The notes below the pieces were generated by a model, which saw nothing but the letters and a program-made list of their open reading frames with translations, made no database searches and was not told the origin of the DNA. Position numbers and translations under genes: made by a program. From contig CM069592.1 of assembly GCA_035771175.1 (NCBI GenBank), positions 42,339,995 through 42,403,994 of the forward strand: a stretch of 64,000 bases of DNA, read 5' to 3'. Below are positions 49,626 through 63,590 of the stretch, piece after piece; within the stretch, counting starts at the first letter, position 1, and the number at the start of each line of letters is the position of its first letter. The stretch comes from Paratinospora sagittata (lineage: Eukaryota; Streptophyta; Magnoliopsida; Ranunculales; Menispermaceae).

Positions 49626-52600
49626 CAGAAGAAAGAATGAAGAGATATAGAGCGAGAGAGAGAAGAGAGCTTTGAGCAAAATAAGAAGAGAGAGGGGCGA
49701 GTTTGATGAGCAACTTTATTATTATATAGTTTGGTAGAAGGTGAAGGGTGAAGGGTGCAGGGTGAGGAGTGGGAAAAGGATGGTGAGTGATGCGCGTTGG
49801 CGTTGGGAGTGGAGGAAGCATTCACAAACGCACGAATATAAATGGGACACCGTGCGCTTGCTCTTGTGCAACAGACAAATCAAAACCAGACGACACGGGA
49901 AACGAGCGCAAAAGCGCCAACCAGTTTCTGGTGCTTCCCTTTTAATCTCCCTTGCTTTTCCCCGTGCAATCGCGATAAATAATCCCAAACCATTATCTCC
50001 TCCTCCTTATATATATTTCTTTCTATTTTATTTTATTTTATTTTTTCCAAAGTCCACATCGCGCGCAAAAACACACACACCTTTTGCCCCTACCTCCTAA
50101 CCACGCCAAAGTGAAAACGTCACGTCACTTTGTCTCCAACAAATCTACTACTATTATTTCCTTTCTTTCTTATTTATTACCGATGAATCCAAATCTCCAC
50201 GGTCGTCCTTATATTCAGCGCAACCTTCGTAATTAAAGATTCCTCCATTCCCAATTTGCTTTCCCCCCCTGGCCCCACTTTTTTCCTCCTATTTAATCAA
50301 TTATTGAGATAACGTGCCCTTCTCACGTCTCTCTATCTCTCTGTGCACACATTTCTTGGCCTTAGCACCACCACCACCCTCTAAATTAAAAAAGAAATAA
50401 TTGTATTTACACACAACACAACGCAATTGCGAGTGACAAGCGCTTTCTTTCTTTCTTTGCTTAGGTCAACCAGGTTTGAGAAAATTTAATAATAATAATA
50501 GAGGCGCGGCGTACACACATACACTATACACGACAGCGTGGGCTTCACGGTAGAAGAGAGAGTAATGCGGGTAGGGTTGGTTGCAGATGGGCGCATAGAG
50601 GTTGCCGTATTATGGAGATGTCGGGGAGTGACATGACCAACGGCTTCTGACATTGCACTGTCTTTATCAGATTTAGTTTTTGCTGTATATCTATTTATCT
50701 ACCTGCCTTTTTATTAAATCCAAAACAAAAACTTTATTTTTATTATTTATTTTTTAGTTACTATGCGTCATTAAGAAATGGTCGGGAAACTCAGGTTTGC
50801 ATTGGGACTCTTCAAATTCTCAACACTGTAGCCTGTCCTATCTGACCCACCTGCCAAACAGTTTACCTAGCCAATTTTCTTTCTTTCTTTCTTATTTTGC
50901 TTCCTCTGGTCCATCTCTTGGCTATACTTTTCGGTTCGCCCATACATAACCGCGCGTTTTCGGGTCCTACTCGAACAAGAAAATAAACTGTACGTATGGT
51001 GCCGTTCTGAATATGAGGTGCAAGCGTCTCTTCCCTGTGATCCGCTGTGTCAAATAAATAAAACTTTATTTTTTATTTTTATTTTTACCAATGTCAAGAT
51101 ATTTAAAGTGTCATTTAAATTTAGAGTAATGGCTGATCTAACTCTATTTTTTAATTCAAATTTTAATTCATGTTAACTTAGCATTGTTTATATATCACAT
51201 GAAAAAAAAAGTGTTAAAAATTAGGTCTCTCCAATATTTTTTTTAAATTTAAATGAAACACTTTATCTTTTAAGTACGACGCGTCATTCTTTAATGTTTT
51301 TCTTGAAAGAAAAAAAAAAGAAATTGAAGGGTGGGGAATGAGATGGAGATTCAAAGAATGGATTTATTCTTGTCGGTTTGGTTTGTTTTTTAGGTAAATT
51401 CTAAATTAGAATAAAAGTAATTAATTTGTTAAGTTTACATATTGAGAAAAAGTTGAAACGAATATTAGTGTTCAAATTAGATTAGGTCAGCTGATATTAT
51501 TTTTTAAAACATTTGGTCTAATTTTATTAGAGGCAAATTTAATATAACCTGGCAAGTATTCTGGTTAAAATTGCATCATTTTGGACTTAATATATATGTG
51601 TGTGTGTGTTTTAAGTTCTTTATTCGTCATCTATTTGGCTTAGTTTGATTTTGTAAAATTTTAACAAATCTTCCAACGTATAGCCCTTTGTCCCTTATGT
51701 TCATAATTAAGTTGGAAAGAAAAGCATAAGTTGTACTAAAAAACTCTTCCTACCTTTTCCATGGAATTGTCACCATCTACGTTTTCCTTACGGATTTGAA
51801 CTTATTGCAAAGCCATTTACTTTAGAGAACATTAATTAGCAATGTACAAAGAAAGTGATTTACTAAATAATATGAGAAAAGGATAATAATAATAAATAAA
51901 TAAATTATAATTACTTACAGTTGATCATGAAAGGACTTGTAACTTACATTCCAAACCTTTTTTAATTTTTTTAGATGAGAAAGGGTACTACTAGCTATGG
52001 TAAGCAAAACATCAAATAAAGAAAACTACTGAAATTTCATAACCTGAAAGCAAGCAACAGTGACTGAAACCTAATATATAACTTTGTGGTGGATCCACAA
52101 GTACTTGTATCATCAAGAATATCTGCTTCTAAGCAAACAAGCCGAATCTTGCACATTAGATGCTACTGTAACAATACTTAATTAATAAACCTATTAGTCA
52201 TTGCAATGTGGTTATGATGATGATCCACAAATAGTTTAAATATTCAACCTAAACCATTAGCTATCTTGTGCTTTAGGCACTTAATTAGTGATCCTAAATA
52301 AAAGTTGATGTCAGGAAATGAAGCCTGTGGCACATGGGCCAGTGAAAATGGATGGAAGACAATCAGGCCTAATTCATATAGTGCACAAAATAACTATAAT
52401 GTTCTACGGCTTTTGTCCATTTCTACTTGTCAGTTTTTTTTCATCTGCTTCCAAGTGGCCTTGTATTATAAATCTCTAATGGATGGTGGGAATGTTTTAG
52501 ACATAATTATTAATTGAATCTCGATTTAGTTAAAAACATGATTTTGATAATACAAATTATAAATAATAGTCTAAAAGAAAGAGAAAGGAAGTTAATAAGA

Positions 52601-53386
52601 AAAAAATGAAATAATTATTTGGACAAATAATGGAAATGGAGTGGCACCTAGAATATCTTATTAGTCGATACCTTTCAATCTGATCAATGAGAAACAATCC
52701 TATCAACTATTTCATATATATATATAGAACTAATTAATTACACTTAGAATCATAATTATTCTATGATGAAAAATACTATAGAGATTGAAATCTCCACATC
52801 ATATTACAGTTGGAGTCATTCAACTTTAATGAAATTATTTAAATATTAAATGCACTATATTACAATTGGAGTCATTCAAGTACTTAAAAAAAGATAGATG
52901 TAATAGGACTCTAATTTATACGATACTTATAATTTTCTTGCAAAAAATGCTAGATTTAGATAATAGCTTGGCCCCTTTACATTAGACATCTTGATGCATA
53001 ATTATGATCTAACTTAATAATATATATATGTGTGTGTGTTAGTGCTTAAGTTTTTAATGTTATATATATATTTTTACCAGCAGAGGTTAAGATAGCTATT
53101 AATTATTAATAACATTACAACCCCCGAGACAAGGAAATTTAATAAGCTGCAAAAGTTTTTGCCTTTTCCTGATGAATAATTGGCTTTATGCGACAAGCAT
53201 GACCAACTCCACAATGTTTTTTTGATTTTATACGTATATATATTTTGATTGATCGCTTCTCATCTCTGGCTTTCCTGAGATTTCTGCCTTCATTGTCTTA
53301 ATTACTTCTACCACTCAGTCTTATCTTCCAGATAATGACGCACAAGCTACTATACACAGGCCTCTTGCAAGCAATGACCCACTCAT

Positions 53387-53452
<66 letters not shown>

Positions 53453-54129
53453 CAGAGAACAACAACTCAATGTAGCTAACTTGTTAGGAATATTGAAACT
53501 TATTGGAATTGCTTGGATTCATTTATTATTTCTATTTTATATTGTTCACAAGTGTTCGAGTTTGACAGGTGAGGATGTCACTTTCATTGCATGCTTCTGA
53601 TTTAATTTCCGATCGACTAGTGTTTTCATTTTGCTAAATTAAATCAATAATTTACCCATGATATTGTTGACTTTAGCAATCTTCATGCTTTCAAAATAAT
53701 TAATTAAATTATTCTTCAATTTGAATAATTTTGTTTAAATATCATTCTCCACAAGGAGTAAATTTACTTCTATTTACTATTTAAAGTTATGAAGATCATG
53801 ATTTTGTCTAGTTAAACTAAATCAATTACTATTTCAATAGAGTAACGACATAGATTAAGACTAAAGTACAATTTTATGTCATTAAGATAATTATGTTCCA
53901 CTTAAGTATTCACGGTGTATGACACTTGTTTCACAAGATATAACAATCTTTTTCTTGTGACAGCAGCACTCCAACTCACAAGAATAATCGAACCAAAATT
54001 GATTGTACTCCCTTACAAAAAGAATGCTAAAAGCAAAAAAAAGAGAAAAGAAAAAAATTTAGATATTTTAAAATTCTTTAGGATGATTTCTACGTTATGG
54101 AAGGCTTTATTTATAGATAAATCATAGTT
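49626..54129. other. Gene-poor AT-rich region upstream of the BOI-related gene
   Basis: The first 600 bases hold the promoter and CT/GA-rich leader of the RING gene. Beyond that, to about 54.1 kb, I see only AT-rich DNA, a (TA)29 microsatellite and small open frames without similarity. No coding gene or typed repeat is supported. Confidence 0.55.
53391..53448. repeat. (TA)29 microsatellite
   Basis: Twenty-nine uninterrupted TA units. Confidence 0.95.
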
Positions 54130-54530
54130 ATACATGGTGCCTCTTTCTGTACTATTGGATCGAGTCTGATCGCCTCTAGACGCGATCTGACAGATTTGAT
54201 TGACGCACCTGATTGTATCCGATCGATTTAAGCGCAATCTAACGCCTCCGCTTGTTACAACCAATCCCGCACTGCTAGATCGTGGTCGATCTCATTGGTC
54301 GCGATCTGTCTGTCTCGATTAGCGCATTCAATCTCACATCGTTAGATTTCCATACATCGCACCTTAACAGATAATTACATTCACCGTATCTAGACGTTCC
54401 AGATCTGATCTTTCAATGATGCATCTCATCTGTCCGATCTGCCTCAATCTCTGAAAATGAAAAGCTCTTCAACTCCTCGTGACGATGCATACACGCAAAG
54501 TATTGTGTGCCCAATACACTCTAAATCGCC
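54130..54530. other. GC-richer island dense in GATC/CGATC
   Basis: Against AT-rich surroundings this 400-base segment has many GATC and CGATC words (for example GATCGAGTCTGATCGCC, CCGATCGATT, CGCGATCTG). No frame is coding. Possibly a decayed LTR or other repeat; unclassified. Confidence 0.4.
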
Positions 54531-56417
54531 CTCTCATTCATATATATATATATATAAATATAGCTAAAAATTTATATATTTTTAATCTTTAAATATTAAA
54601 AATTAATAATTAACTTCATCCTACTCAAAATTATTTAGAGTTTCACTTTAATATTTAATTAAAAATAGTAAAAAATTATATTTAATTACTCATTTTTCAA
54701 TAGTAAAAAATCATATTTTATTTAATTACGCCATTCTAAACAACCAAAATTAAACACTAGGTGTTTTTCAAGTCAGGGCATATAATAGGATCACATAGAT
54801 TGCGTGTGCACGCGTCGTTAATTGAAGCAGACCCCTCTCTCGTCCCCATCAAAATTTCAAAGGACAACACCACACAGCTAGCCATACATAGCTAGCCACC
54901 AAATCTGATTCTGAAATTCCAATGCCCTCAGCATATATATAACTTAATTGTTATATATCTATCTATCACCCGTCCTTCTTTACTCGGGCATATCCTTTGC
55001 TAGCTTTGTCAAATAATTGAAGGAGACCTAACCAAGTAAAGAGTTCAACCATTCAAAATTTATATTATTATTAATAATATATTGTAAAATCCAATGCTTG
55101 TAGTAACAGAATTTGTTGCTTTTGGTGGAACCCACCTGAAAATATATGTTGATGGCGCGTCATACATCATGGTCAATTACAAAACTTTCATGTCTCGCAA
55201 TTTGTTTTCTGCATTTGCGGCTTTAGATGATTGATTTTTTTGACCTTTTATACACATGTGGCAGCGTTCGGACGGATGACCCAAATGGAATTACTTACAC
55301 TATTATCTAGAAGTATATAAGGCCTTAAGTTTTTGCTAACTACCAAATTATATATATGTTTGAATTCAAAGGCTGTGGTGATAAGGTTTTTCAAACCTTA
55401 CAAGTGCATTTTAGCTACGTAGTTCTTGTACATAAGTCATGATATATTTTATTAATGCCCATGCCCACGACAAAAAGTAGTTGGTTCTATATTGTAAATA
55501 GGTAGACCATTCATCATGTTCTAAGAAGGGTGGGTAGTGCTTCCATGGCCCCGTCAATCACCTTCCATTGAAATTGGTTAGGTTCAATTCATCTGCCCGA
55601 TTAAAAATTCAAGCTAGATAGATATAGTCCTTCCATTCATTATTATGTTTGATGTATGTACATATCTATGTACGTGACAATTGATGATCTCCGTGGTAGT
55701 AAAGACAGCGACATCGTCACTTTTTGTTGGGCCTTTAAATAATATTGATTCATATAGTCTCCTTATACCAATCTATATATCTTGGTTTTCTAGTTACATA
55801 CTATGTATTTTGGGATATTGGTTCAATTGTTGCCATGCAGCTTGGATTTCATCCTTGTCTTATTATTACCAACTACCCCTTATAGACATCATTAATTTAC
55901 CTTACAAGTAATAATATTATATTTGAATATAAAAATATACATGAGAAACTTCATAATTAAGTATACTGCACATTGTTGTAATTAATTGAACTTAATAAAA
56001 TAATAATAAACCATTAAAATTGTCCCTTAAGTGATTTGATTCAAATCAATATGAACAAAACAATAGAAAATTGGCCTAAATTTGATTCTTATGTTTGAAA
56101 CGTCTAAATTTGAGACTTAACTGAATACTAACTTTTAAGATAAAATATATTATAGGCTTTTTTTTTTTTTTTTTTTTTTTTAGGAAAATATAATGTAAGC
56201 TTTAAAAGGTTAGTTTTAGGATTTTGACAAATTGGTCACATAATGATGGTGGGGTAAGAAGTGAATTAAATTAAACCACCCCCAAATTTCCTCTTCTGAA
56301 TTTTCCAAGAAAATGAAAAGTAATTGCCAATGACATTCAGATATTGGGGGCCCCCAAAAATTTATTTATTTGATGTGTAAAAAAGAAAGGAGAAGGAAGG
56401 GAAGCAGAAGAAGTAGA

Positions 56418-56525
56418 TATTGGTTTTGGTTGTGGAGTGTGTTTTGGGATTTTCTATGGCCTTGAAAGGACAGTGAAGCGCATCTCCTCTGTATCTTCAA
56501 TCAATGGACCTAAGCTAGCTGAATG
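56418..56525 (+). other. Orphan exon-like segment
   Basis: Between AAGTAG and a strong donor GAATG|GTGAGTGC, one frame reads GFGCGVCFGIFYGLERTVKR and on to INGPKLAEW, a plausible protein stretch with a glycine/cysteine-rich hydrophobic start and basic end. No ATG in that frame and no partner exon was found. The opposite strand is also open (56454-56651) but starts with GTG. I do not recognise either product. Confidence 0.25.
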
Positions 56526-57452
56526 GTGAGTGCAAACTCTATATAACGTGTCCCCCACATCCACATGGCTTCTTAATTCTTCGGGCCTGAAGATCTTTAA
56601 AGACTTTTGTCCAAGACTTCCAAACACAGCGAAAAACTCCAACAATGCCACAGTAAACGTACAGGAATTTATAAATTATATTACTTCACATTAATAGGGA
56701 TGTGTGTGTCGTATGCCTATTCTATTTGATGATTTTCTTTCTAATCTTTTTTGTATATTTTGAACAAACTTGAAATTAAAGAGCACGGTCGAATCTGCCT
56801 AATCCACTAGACTTGTAAATTGGGTTTCGATTGAAAAATTGAAATGATACCCAACATTATTTTTCTCCACTTGAAAACAAGGCATAGAATTATTAGAATC
56901 ACGTGAGTTGGACGATTTCAGAATTTGTTGCCAACCCTTTCCTTTCATATTTCAACATCCTCACACCTTCTTTTGCTTTTCCTTTAAACTTTAATTTTTT
57001 CAACGTTTTCATCTTAGGATAGCTCTTCTTCTTCTTCTTCTTCTTCTTTTTTTTTTTTTTAAGGTATCAGAATTCTTTGGTTATCTACTAATTCAAGTAC
57101 GATTACAAACACCCTTACAACTGTTGGCTAAGTGGGTGACATGAGTCATGATTAGGGTCTAGGGCACTTGTCCCCAATCACTAAACTAACTCACAGTTAA
57201 ATTCTGAAGATAGCTTTGATTTTAAAGCTTTTTCTTCACTTATATCACTCTCCCATTTTATGTGTATAGTTTCTTTAAAAAAAAAATTCCTTAATTACTT
57301 CATAGTTATTGAACTTTGTGGTGAGTTCCGTATGAAGAAGGGAAGATTTTTTATTAGTTGAAAGCTGTGATGTAAAATTGTAAATTGCCTATTAGATGAA
57401 CCCCACTCCAAAGAAAAATAAAGGGTGTGTTTTTATGGGTTGAAGAAGTAGT

Positions 57453-57775
57453 CGTGCCCACTTATCTTTTACCCATTAAAGACCAACAGCGTACTCAAAT
57501 GGGCATATCTTCTCTCCAATCCAAAACTATCTCCGAAAAAAGCTGTAGCTGTCTGCTTACTACTATTTCTCCTTAAAAGGGGGATTCCTGATTCTTCAGT
57601 ACCATATCTGGCTTTTTGTTTCTTTAAGTGAAAGAGGCATCTGTATATAATAGTGTATATGTCGAAGGCAGTTTCAGAGGAGAGTGGTGGTATAACGAAG
57701 GATTGGGTGGTCACTTTCCAAAGAGAGAGGGCTTGAAATAAAAGGCAAGGGACCACATAAAAATAAGTGGGCATC
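57453..57775. repeat. Segment with inverted ends, possible foldback element
   Basis: GTGCCCACTTATCTTTTA at 57455-57472 is matched in reverse complement by TAAAAATAAGTGGGCATC at 57758-57775. Inner parts pair poorly. It also contains the longest open frame of the region (57469-57777 minus, 102 codons), which has no recognisable similarity. Confidence 0.35.
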
Positions 57776-60700
57776 ACAGTAATCCCACCTATATTGCAGC
57801 ATTAGAAAAGTAGTTGTTCAGTACCCCTCACTCTTTTTCTTTATAATATCCCTCTCTTCTTCTCCCTTAAATTGATTGAACATAACATAACAAAGTTCAT
57901 GAATAGTTTAACTTTTTCTGTGTCTTTTAAGACTTCTCTTAAGTTGCAGGGTACTATAACATTCAATAAGGAAATTCAGTGACTAGCACATTGCACTCCA
58001 GTGTATGTCGGGGTCTAATAGTGAATTGAACACTGAACATGTCCAATCTAAGTCACTAGGAAAAAAGCTGATGGCAGTACTATATTATAGAGACAATCAA
58101 GGGCAGTTATGATCCAAGCAATACTTCAAGAGCAGGCATTAAAAATATAGCATGGTCCAATCTTATATTTATATATTTATTAGGCTTAAATATCAGCTAA
58201 TACCGATATCATCCTTAAACTACTTACATTCGGAGGTTTTATTTTAAAAAGTATCAATACTAAGAAAAATGAGATTCTAACTTATATTTTATATAATGAA
58301 CTTGCTTGTTATATAAAATATGAATATACATAGTTAGAAAGTTTCCTGGTGTTTGAGATAGCATGGCTTGTTCAATAAAAAATTACTAAAATGTCGGTGG
58401 TGTTAAGAGCACGTCCCACTTTGTTTTTGGCCTTCTTAGCCCAAGATGTAGTCCTGAACCGTGCAAAAGTGTGCAGGTGCCTAACAACACCAATTTTTAC
58501 AGTGTATAGTAATCGAGTAAAACCAGTTAGTGATTTGGTCAAAGAAGATAAATGAAAGTGGAGGAGAATATTTAGGGACACCAAGTCTTCTAATTCACAC
58601 CAAATGTGCTCAAGTTCTATAAAGACATGCTATGAGTAGAGTTGGGTAATAATCCAAAAAGCAAATTCCTTCGAGGGAAACATTTGAGTGTACCTATCTT
58701 TTTCAGCTAAGATGAATATGAAAGGTGGTGTGTTAATCCCTTGAAAGAAACTGCTAGGCCATGTTTATATCTTTTTAATCAATCACCATTTTATTTTATT
58801 TTTTTCATTTCATAAATGAATAGTGAATATGATCATCAATTTCATTGGAGATTTTTTAAGAATCTCTTTCGAATTTAGAGAGGCTTCATCTTTGTTGCCA
58901 TAGAGATGTGATGTTGCTTACACGTACGCAATATCATTTTCATATGTGACATTTGTAGGTAAGCCCATTAAAAGAACTTGAATTATGAGAAACGGAGTTA
59001 ATCTCTATTTTTTAGCAATTTAACTTAGTTTGAGTGTGATAATTATTTTCAAAAATAACTACTAGAACCACCCTTTTGATGAGAGATGATTGGAATATTT
59101 AAAAGAGGGCCTAGTCCAACAGCAATTTTTAGCTTTTGATTTTTATTTTTTTTTCCTAAGCTCCATACTTGTGATAATTGTGTTATAGATTAGAAGATTT
59201 TCTTCTATTAGTTTGAATTTATGATCAAAGGCAAACTTGCAATTAAGTTGTATTTGACTCATCATTTGGGATCATCAACTTATCAATTTCATGATTATTT
59301 TAACAACAAGGCTATAAGTAATTTTATTTTATTATTGAGATTAGATTATCAACTATTAGTTTAAAGAAAATTGCTTACACATTTATCAGGGTTTTGATTG
59401 GTAATTGCTTTCACAAGGAAAAGAAAGCTAGAAGATTGCCTCTACAAAATCTAAATGATGATAGGTAGGGCTTGAGGCTTAGATGGAAAGCACCTTGTTT
59501 TAACTTTTTTCATAATGAATATATGGAACAAGTGTGTTTTTAGTGATTAAAGCTTAGATTCTCACTTTGAGATATACAATAATGTAGGACAAATAGACAT
59601 GTGATCAAATACTATACAAAGCTTTTAATTCCTTATACTTTTGGATTAAAGAGATGATGCAATTTTTATCGTTATTTGGTACATAATTTTTAATCAGTTT
59701 CAACTAAATTAAGCTTTTTCTTAATTATACGGAAAATTATTCTGGTAAATTTTATATTAACTGTCAGCTATCTAATACAATTCTTTTCTTTTTTTTTAAT
59801 ATAGCTTAGGACACAAAATTAATTGATTGCTAATTGACTCTCTTTATGAAAGCAATAAGTATTATATTGGTTACAACAATGTGAAAAAAACCCTGTATGC
59901 ACTTGCCATCAAAATTATTCCATAATCTCATTATATTACACTTGAACATATTCCCACATATGATTGATGGAATATGTAACCCTAATGGTCCAAATTTTCA
60001 GAGAACCTCATGGAAAAAAGCCAAGAGGGACACCCACTAATCTTCCATATGTACATGCTCCTTCTTACGTCCAATTACTTGACTTCCACTTAAAATGGGT
60101 GCTCTCCCTGTGTTTTAAATCCTTGCTTTCCCATGTATAATCAAGTGATATTCCAATGCACTTAAGAATATGAAGGAAAAAAGAAAAAGAAAGGCGGCTC
60201 AATCGTTGCTCCTATAATTGCCTTTTGATCAATTCAACCATTTGGATTACATTTTCTTGGTATGCTTTAAATTTGCTTTTGTCAACCTTTTTACATGCAT
60301 TATAATATGTTATATATATCTTTGGCATGCTTTATTATTAATTTTCTTGATATTTATCAAGGGAAACACATTTTGTATGAGTTTTGACAGTGTGGATTCT
60401 CTACATTTGCAAATGGGGTTCTAAAAGTACTAATAATAACAAGTCCTTTTCAATATGCAAACAATTTATTTTAAAGTCATTAATGTTGTTGAAGCCAATT
60501 TTGGCCTACTCCACACGTCGTAAGATATTCTTTCTTCTACGGGTCTTCAAGTTTGGCCGGCCCATAAGTTGGATCATTGAGCCCATGGACACCCACATAA
60601 AGCATGCTATAAAGAAAAATCCAGGGATATTTTATTTTTCTCCTTAGGAAAAGGCCTTTTATTAGTGTGAGGGAGTAAAACTTCTCATATGTCTTAGCTA

Positions 60701-60816
60701 TGAAAAGTACATAGTCGATGAGTGACTAATCTCTAGAGTTGTTGAACCCACCAATAGTAAGCCTCGAGGCTCAGTACCTCACACAGATGTGTCAGTCTCC
60801 ACAGACGGAGCCAAAT

Positions 60817-61038
60817 GTCAGTACAAGATTTGACCAACCTCAGTAGATGACAAGGGAGAGGGAACGTACTGAGCTGAAACCCACCCAGGTGCTTACTAGT
60901 TATGATAGCCTACTCTTTTCCTTCTCTCCCTTTCAGATCCGAGGTTCTGAGCAAGTGAGTAAGCACCTGGGCGGATTCCAGCTTAGTACGTTCCCTCCAC
61001 CTCATCATCTATTGGTATTGGTCAAACTTTGCACCAAC
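60817..61038. repeat. Long imperfect inverted repeat (81-bp arms, 60-bp loop)
   Basis: Left arm 60817-60897 and right arm 60958-61038 are reverse complements at about 64 of 81 positions by eye. The best blocks are AGGGAACGTACT and CCCAGGTGCTTACT. Many mismatches are transitions, so an RNA copy would gain G-U pairs. It could be a foldback MITE or a hairpin small-RNA locus. Confidence 0.75.
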
Positions 61039-61068
61039 AAATACAATCATAAAATCACAATAAAAACC

Positions 61069-61090
61069 ATATATATATATATATATATAT
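61069..61090. repeat. (AT)11 microsatellite
   Basis: Uninterrupted AT units 30 bases right of the inverted repeat. Confidence 0.9.
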
Positions 61091-61948
61091 GCCTAACCAT
61101 CAAACTGGTGCACAAAGCAATAACTAGAGAAAATATTTATAAATACCAACAAATGCTCTTTTGGGAAAAGAAGAAAGAACAAGAAAAGCCAACTCGTTTC
61201 GGCCCATAATGAGGGGCTCATCCTAAGCTGACCATGAAAAGCCCAAAGAAAATGGACCCACCTTAAATTACCAAGGCCCTTCTTAGCAACTAGGCCTACC
61301 AGCCAAACTATTAAGTTCATTGCATCAATACTATGGCTAGGGGAATTCAGTGATGTCTCTATGAACTATCATTAGCATTTTACCCCTTATTTTCTTTTAT
61401 GGAATAGTTAACCTTTTATCATAATAGCTAGTGGATTTTTCTTTTTTTTTTTAAAATAATAAACTTTTAAAAATCACTATTACTTCCTTGTAACTTTTAA
61501 TATCTTGTTTAGGCGAAAATTCTTAGGTTCTGACACCAATTTGATTCATATCGAGTCTTGTAAATTTTCAATGTAAAACAACCACCACTTAGTTCTCTTT
61601 AGATCGATAGCATTATATATATATATAGTATGTAATTGATCACTCATATATATGATTCTTAACATATCCAGGTAGAGTTGTTATGACATAGAAAGCTAAC
61701 ATCTTTGTTTCTAAAATTGCAAAGGTCTCTTCAATATAAGAAATAATTCCATTTCAAGATTTTTAGCAGGTAATAAACAACATAAATAAAGAAACTGAAT
61801 TTTATTTCATAGATGATGACAAAAAACATGAAACAAAGAACAGAAGAGAAATGAAATGAAGACCCAAGAAATTCCTTTAACAACGACGACGACAAGGAGT
61901 AGTATATCTCTCTCTTATCTTCTAATGCAGCAGGAGGAGTATTACACA
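61091..61948. other. 3' flank of the XTH gene
   Basis: AT-rich, includes the 3' untranslated region of the minus-strand XTH gene. No other gene seen. Confidence 0.55.
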
Positions 61949-63590
61949 CTATACATCCCTGTCTCTCTTGCACTCAGGAGACATTGCAGGATACCTTACT
62001 CTGTCGGTACAGTAGTTGTAAATGGTGTACTTGTTGCGCACCCATTTCAGCCTCCGGTACTGGAAGGCATCGAGGTCTTGAAATTCCTTCTGATCCCACC
62101 ATCTCTTGCCTTGTGTCTCGCAGAACTTGGCGTTCACAGAAGCTTGACAACCATCAATGTGAAAGCTCCTGTAGGAAGCAATGAAAGGAGCTTTGGACCA
62201 GTCGGTTTTCTCCAATCCACCCCTTGTGGCCCAGTCGTCCGCGTTCCACAAGCTTGAGTAGATCTTCATGGGTTGATCGAAAGGAAACTTCACTCCCAAA
62301 TCTTTACAGTTCTTGAACACCCTGATGGGAACATTGTCCACAAAGAATCTGTTTGCAGAAAGAGATACACAGTTAAAAGTAAATGGCTTTAATAGAGTGA
62401 TATTTTCAGAATATGGGGCTATGGAAGCTGATTTTAGAGAGATTTGGCGAGGGAGAGAAGTTTTTGAACATGCCCAGATGAAGATTTGAATGATTTGAGA
62501 TTGGGCTTATCAGAGATTTAAGATGCTTTGCCCAAAACAAAAAACAGAGTACCAAGTTTAAGATCAAAAGAAGGTTGAGCTTAGTGAGTAATCTACTTCT
62601 TGTTAGTTATATACTATATTTGGCTCTCATATTTATCTCCTAAAGTATAAAGAGAAATTTTCAAACCAAATAAGGTATAAGTTTCTAAATCTAATAAGGT
62701 TTCATTTCATCTTATTCATGGACTGAGATGGTTATAGTGTATTTTTATCTTTGAAGGTAACAAAGGAGCTAAGGCTTAGAAGACTAGAAGATCAAAAGCA
62801 CGAAGGATCTTAATAGGCTGAAGGTATAATTTATTTAGTGTACTCTTTCACTGGTAGCAAAGAATAAAGAAAGATGAACTTACACAATCTGGTATAAGTT
62901 CCACAAAACTGAGTAGGAATGGTAATCTTTGGTTGGGTCGAACCACAAGAATATCCTTTGCTCTCTATCTCCTTTTCCTCCAGTGAAGACATTGGTTTGA
63001 AGAATGTAGGGCTGCCCTGTTCGATTTCCTAAGAACTCAAAGTCTATCTCATCATGCTCTGAGTTTTGAGAAGACAGCTGAAGCAGCAAAAAATCCAAAC
63101 GTCACAATAAATAAATAAACATAGAGAGATTTTTTCAGCATGAACAGGTTTACAATGTAATGAGAATCACTCACATAGAAGGCAGTAACAGTGCCAGCTG
63201 AATCCCCTGGAACCAACTTTATGTCCATACTGAAATGGCCGAACAAGTAAGAGCCCTTGGATTGAAAACCAGTACCTTTCAAAACAAGATCAAGAAACCC
63301 AATAATAATCAGCTTTCAGTAAACACTTCTTAAAAGCTGAAAGCTAATAATATAGTTGAGAAGCTAAGGGTCTTAATACTGTTATTGGATTTCTTACCAG
63401 TGTATTTATCCAAGACTAGCTGAATCTCATTACCACCATTGAATTCCTTAATGTGATCAAAAGCCCAGGTAGGACCATAGTTCCTAGAAAAAGGAACATT
63501 AACAGGCCTCCTTGGTGCAGCAGCCATTGTTGCAGGGGCCAAACACAAGAGAACCATACATATTGTGGAGATGATCAAAGGAGGAGCCAT
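61949..63590 (-). CDS. XTH: Xyloglucan endotransglucosylase/hydrolase (GH16)
   Basis: Four exons on the minus strand, 63398-63590, 63175-63275, 62884-63077 and 61949-62348, give 295 residues. Residues 1 to about 23 are a signal peptide ([20 protein letters not shown]). The GH16 active site reads [10 protein letters not shown] at 106-115, with Glu108 the nucleophile and Glu112 the acid/base, followed at once by the conserved N-glycosylation site [14 protein letters not shown] and the Cys-containing XET C-terminal domain ([22 protein letters not shown]) complete the fold. The enzyme cuts and rejoins xyloglucan in the wall. Length and end resemble Arabidopsis XTH6/XTH7, group I/II, so transglucosylase activity is likely. 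The ATG at 63590 is preferred over an upstream in-frame ATG at 63728, because it starts the signal peptide. Confidence 0.95.

Larger units (their letters stand above)
54531..60816. other. Long gene-poor AT-rich region
   Basis: More than 6 kb with no recognisable gene. Contents of note are an exon-like segment at 56418-56525 and a segment with inverted ends at 57453-57775, listed separately, plus scattered homopolymer runs (for example T at 56159-56182). Other open frames are short and of biased composition. Confidence 0.5.

Noticed and set aside
49597..50100. Several overlapping open frames upstream of the BOI-related gene
   Set aside because: They follow CT/GA-rich leader sequence on both strands and have no similarity.
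57485..57510. Resemblance to miR828 (CTCAAATG core), also at 63930-63945
   Set aside because: Too few matches and no precursor hairpin of the right shape at either place.
58372..58584. Short open frames on both strands
   Set aside because: No recognisable similarity and no supporting splice or promoter context.
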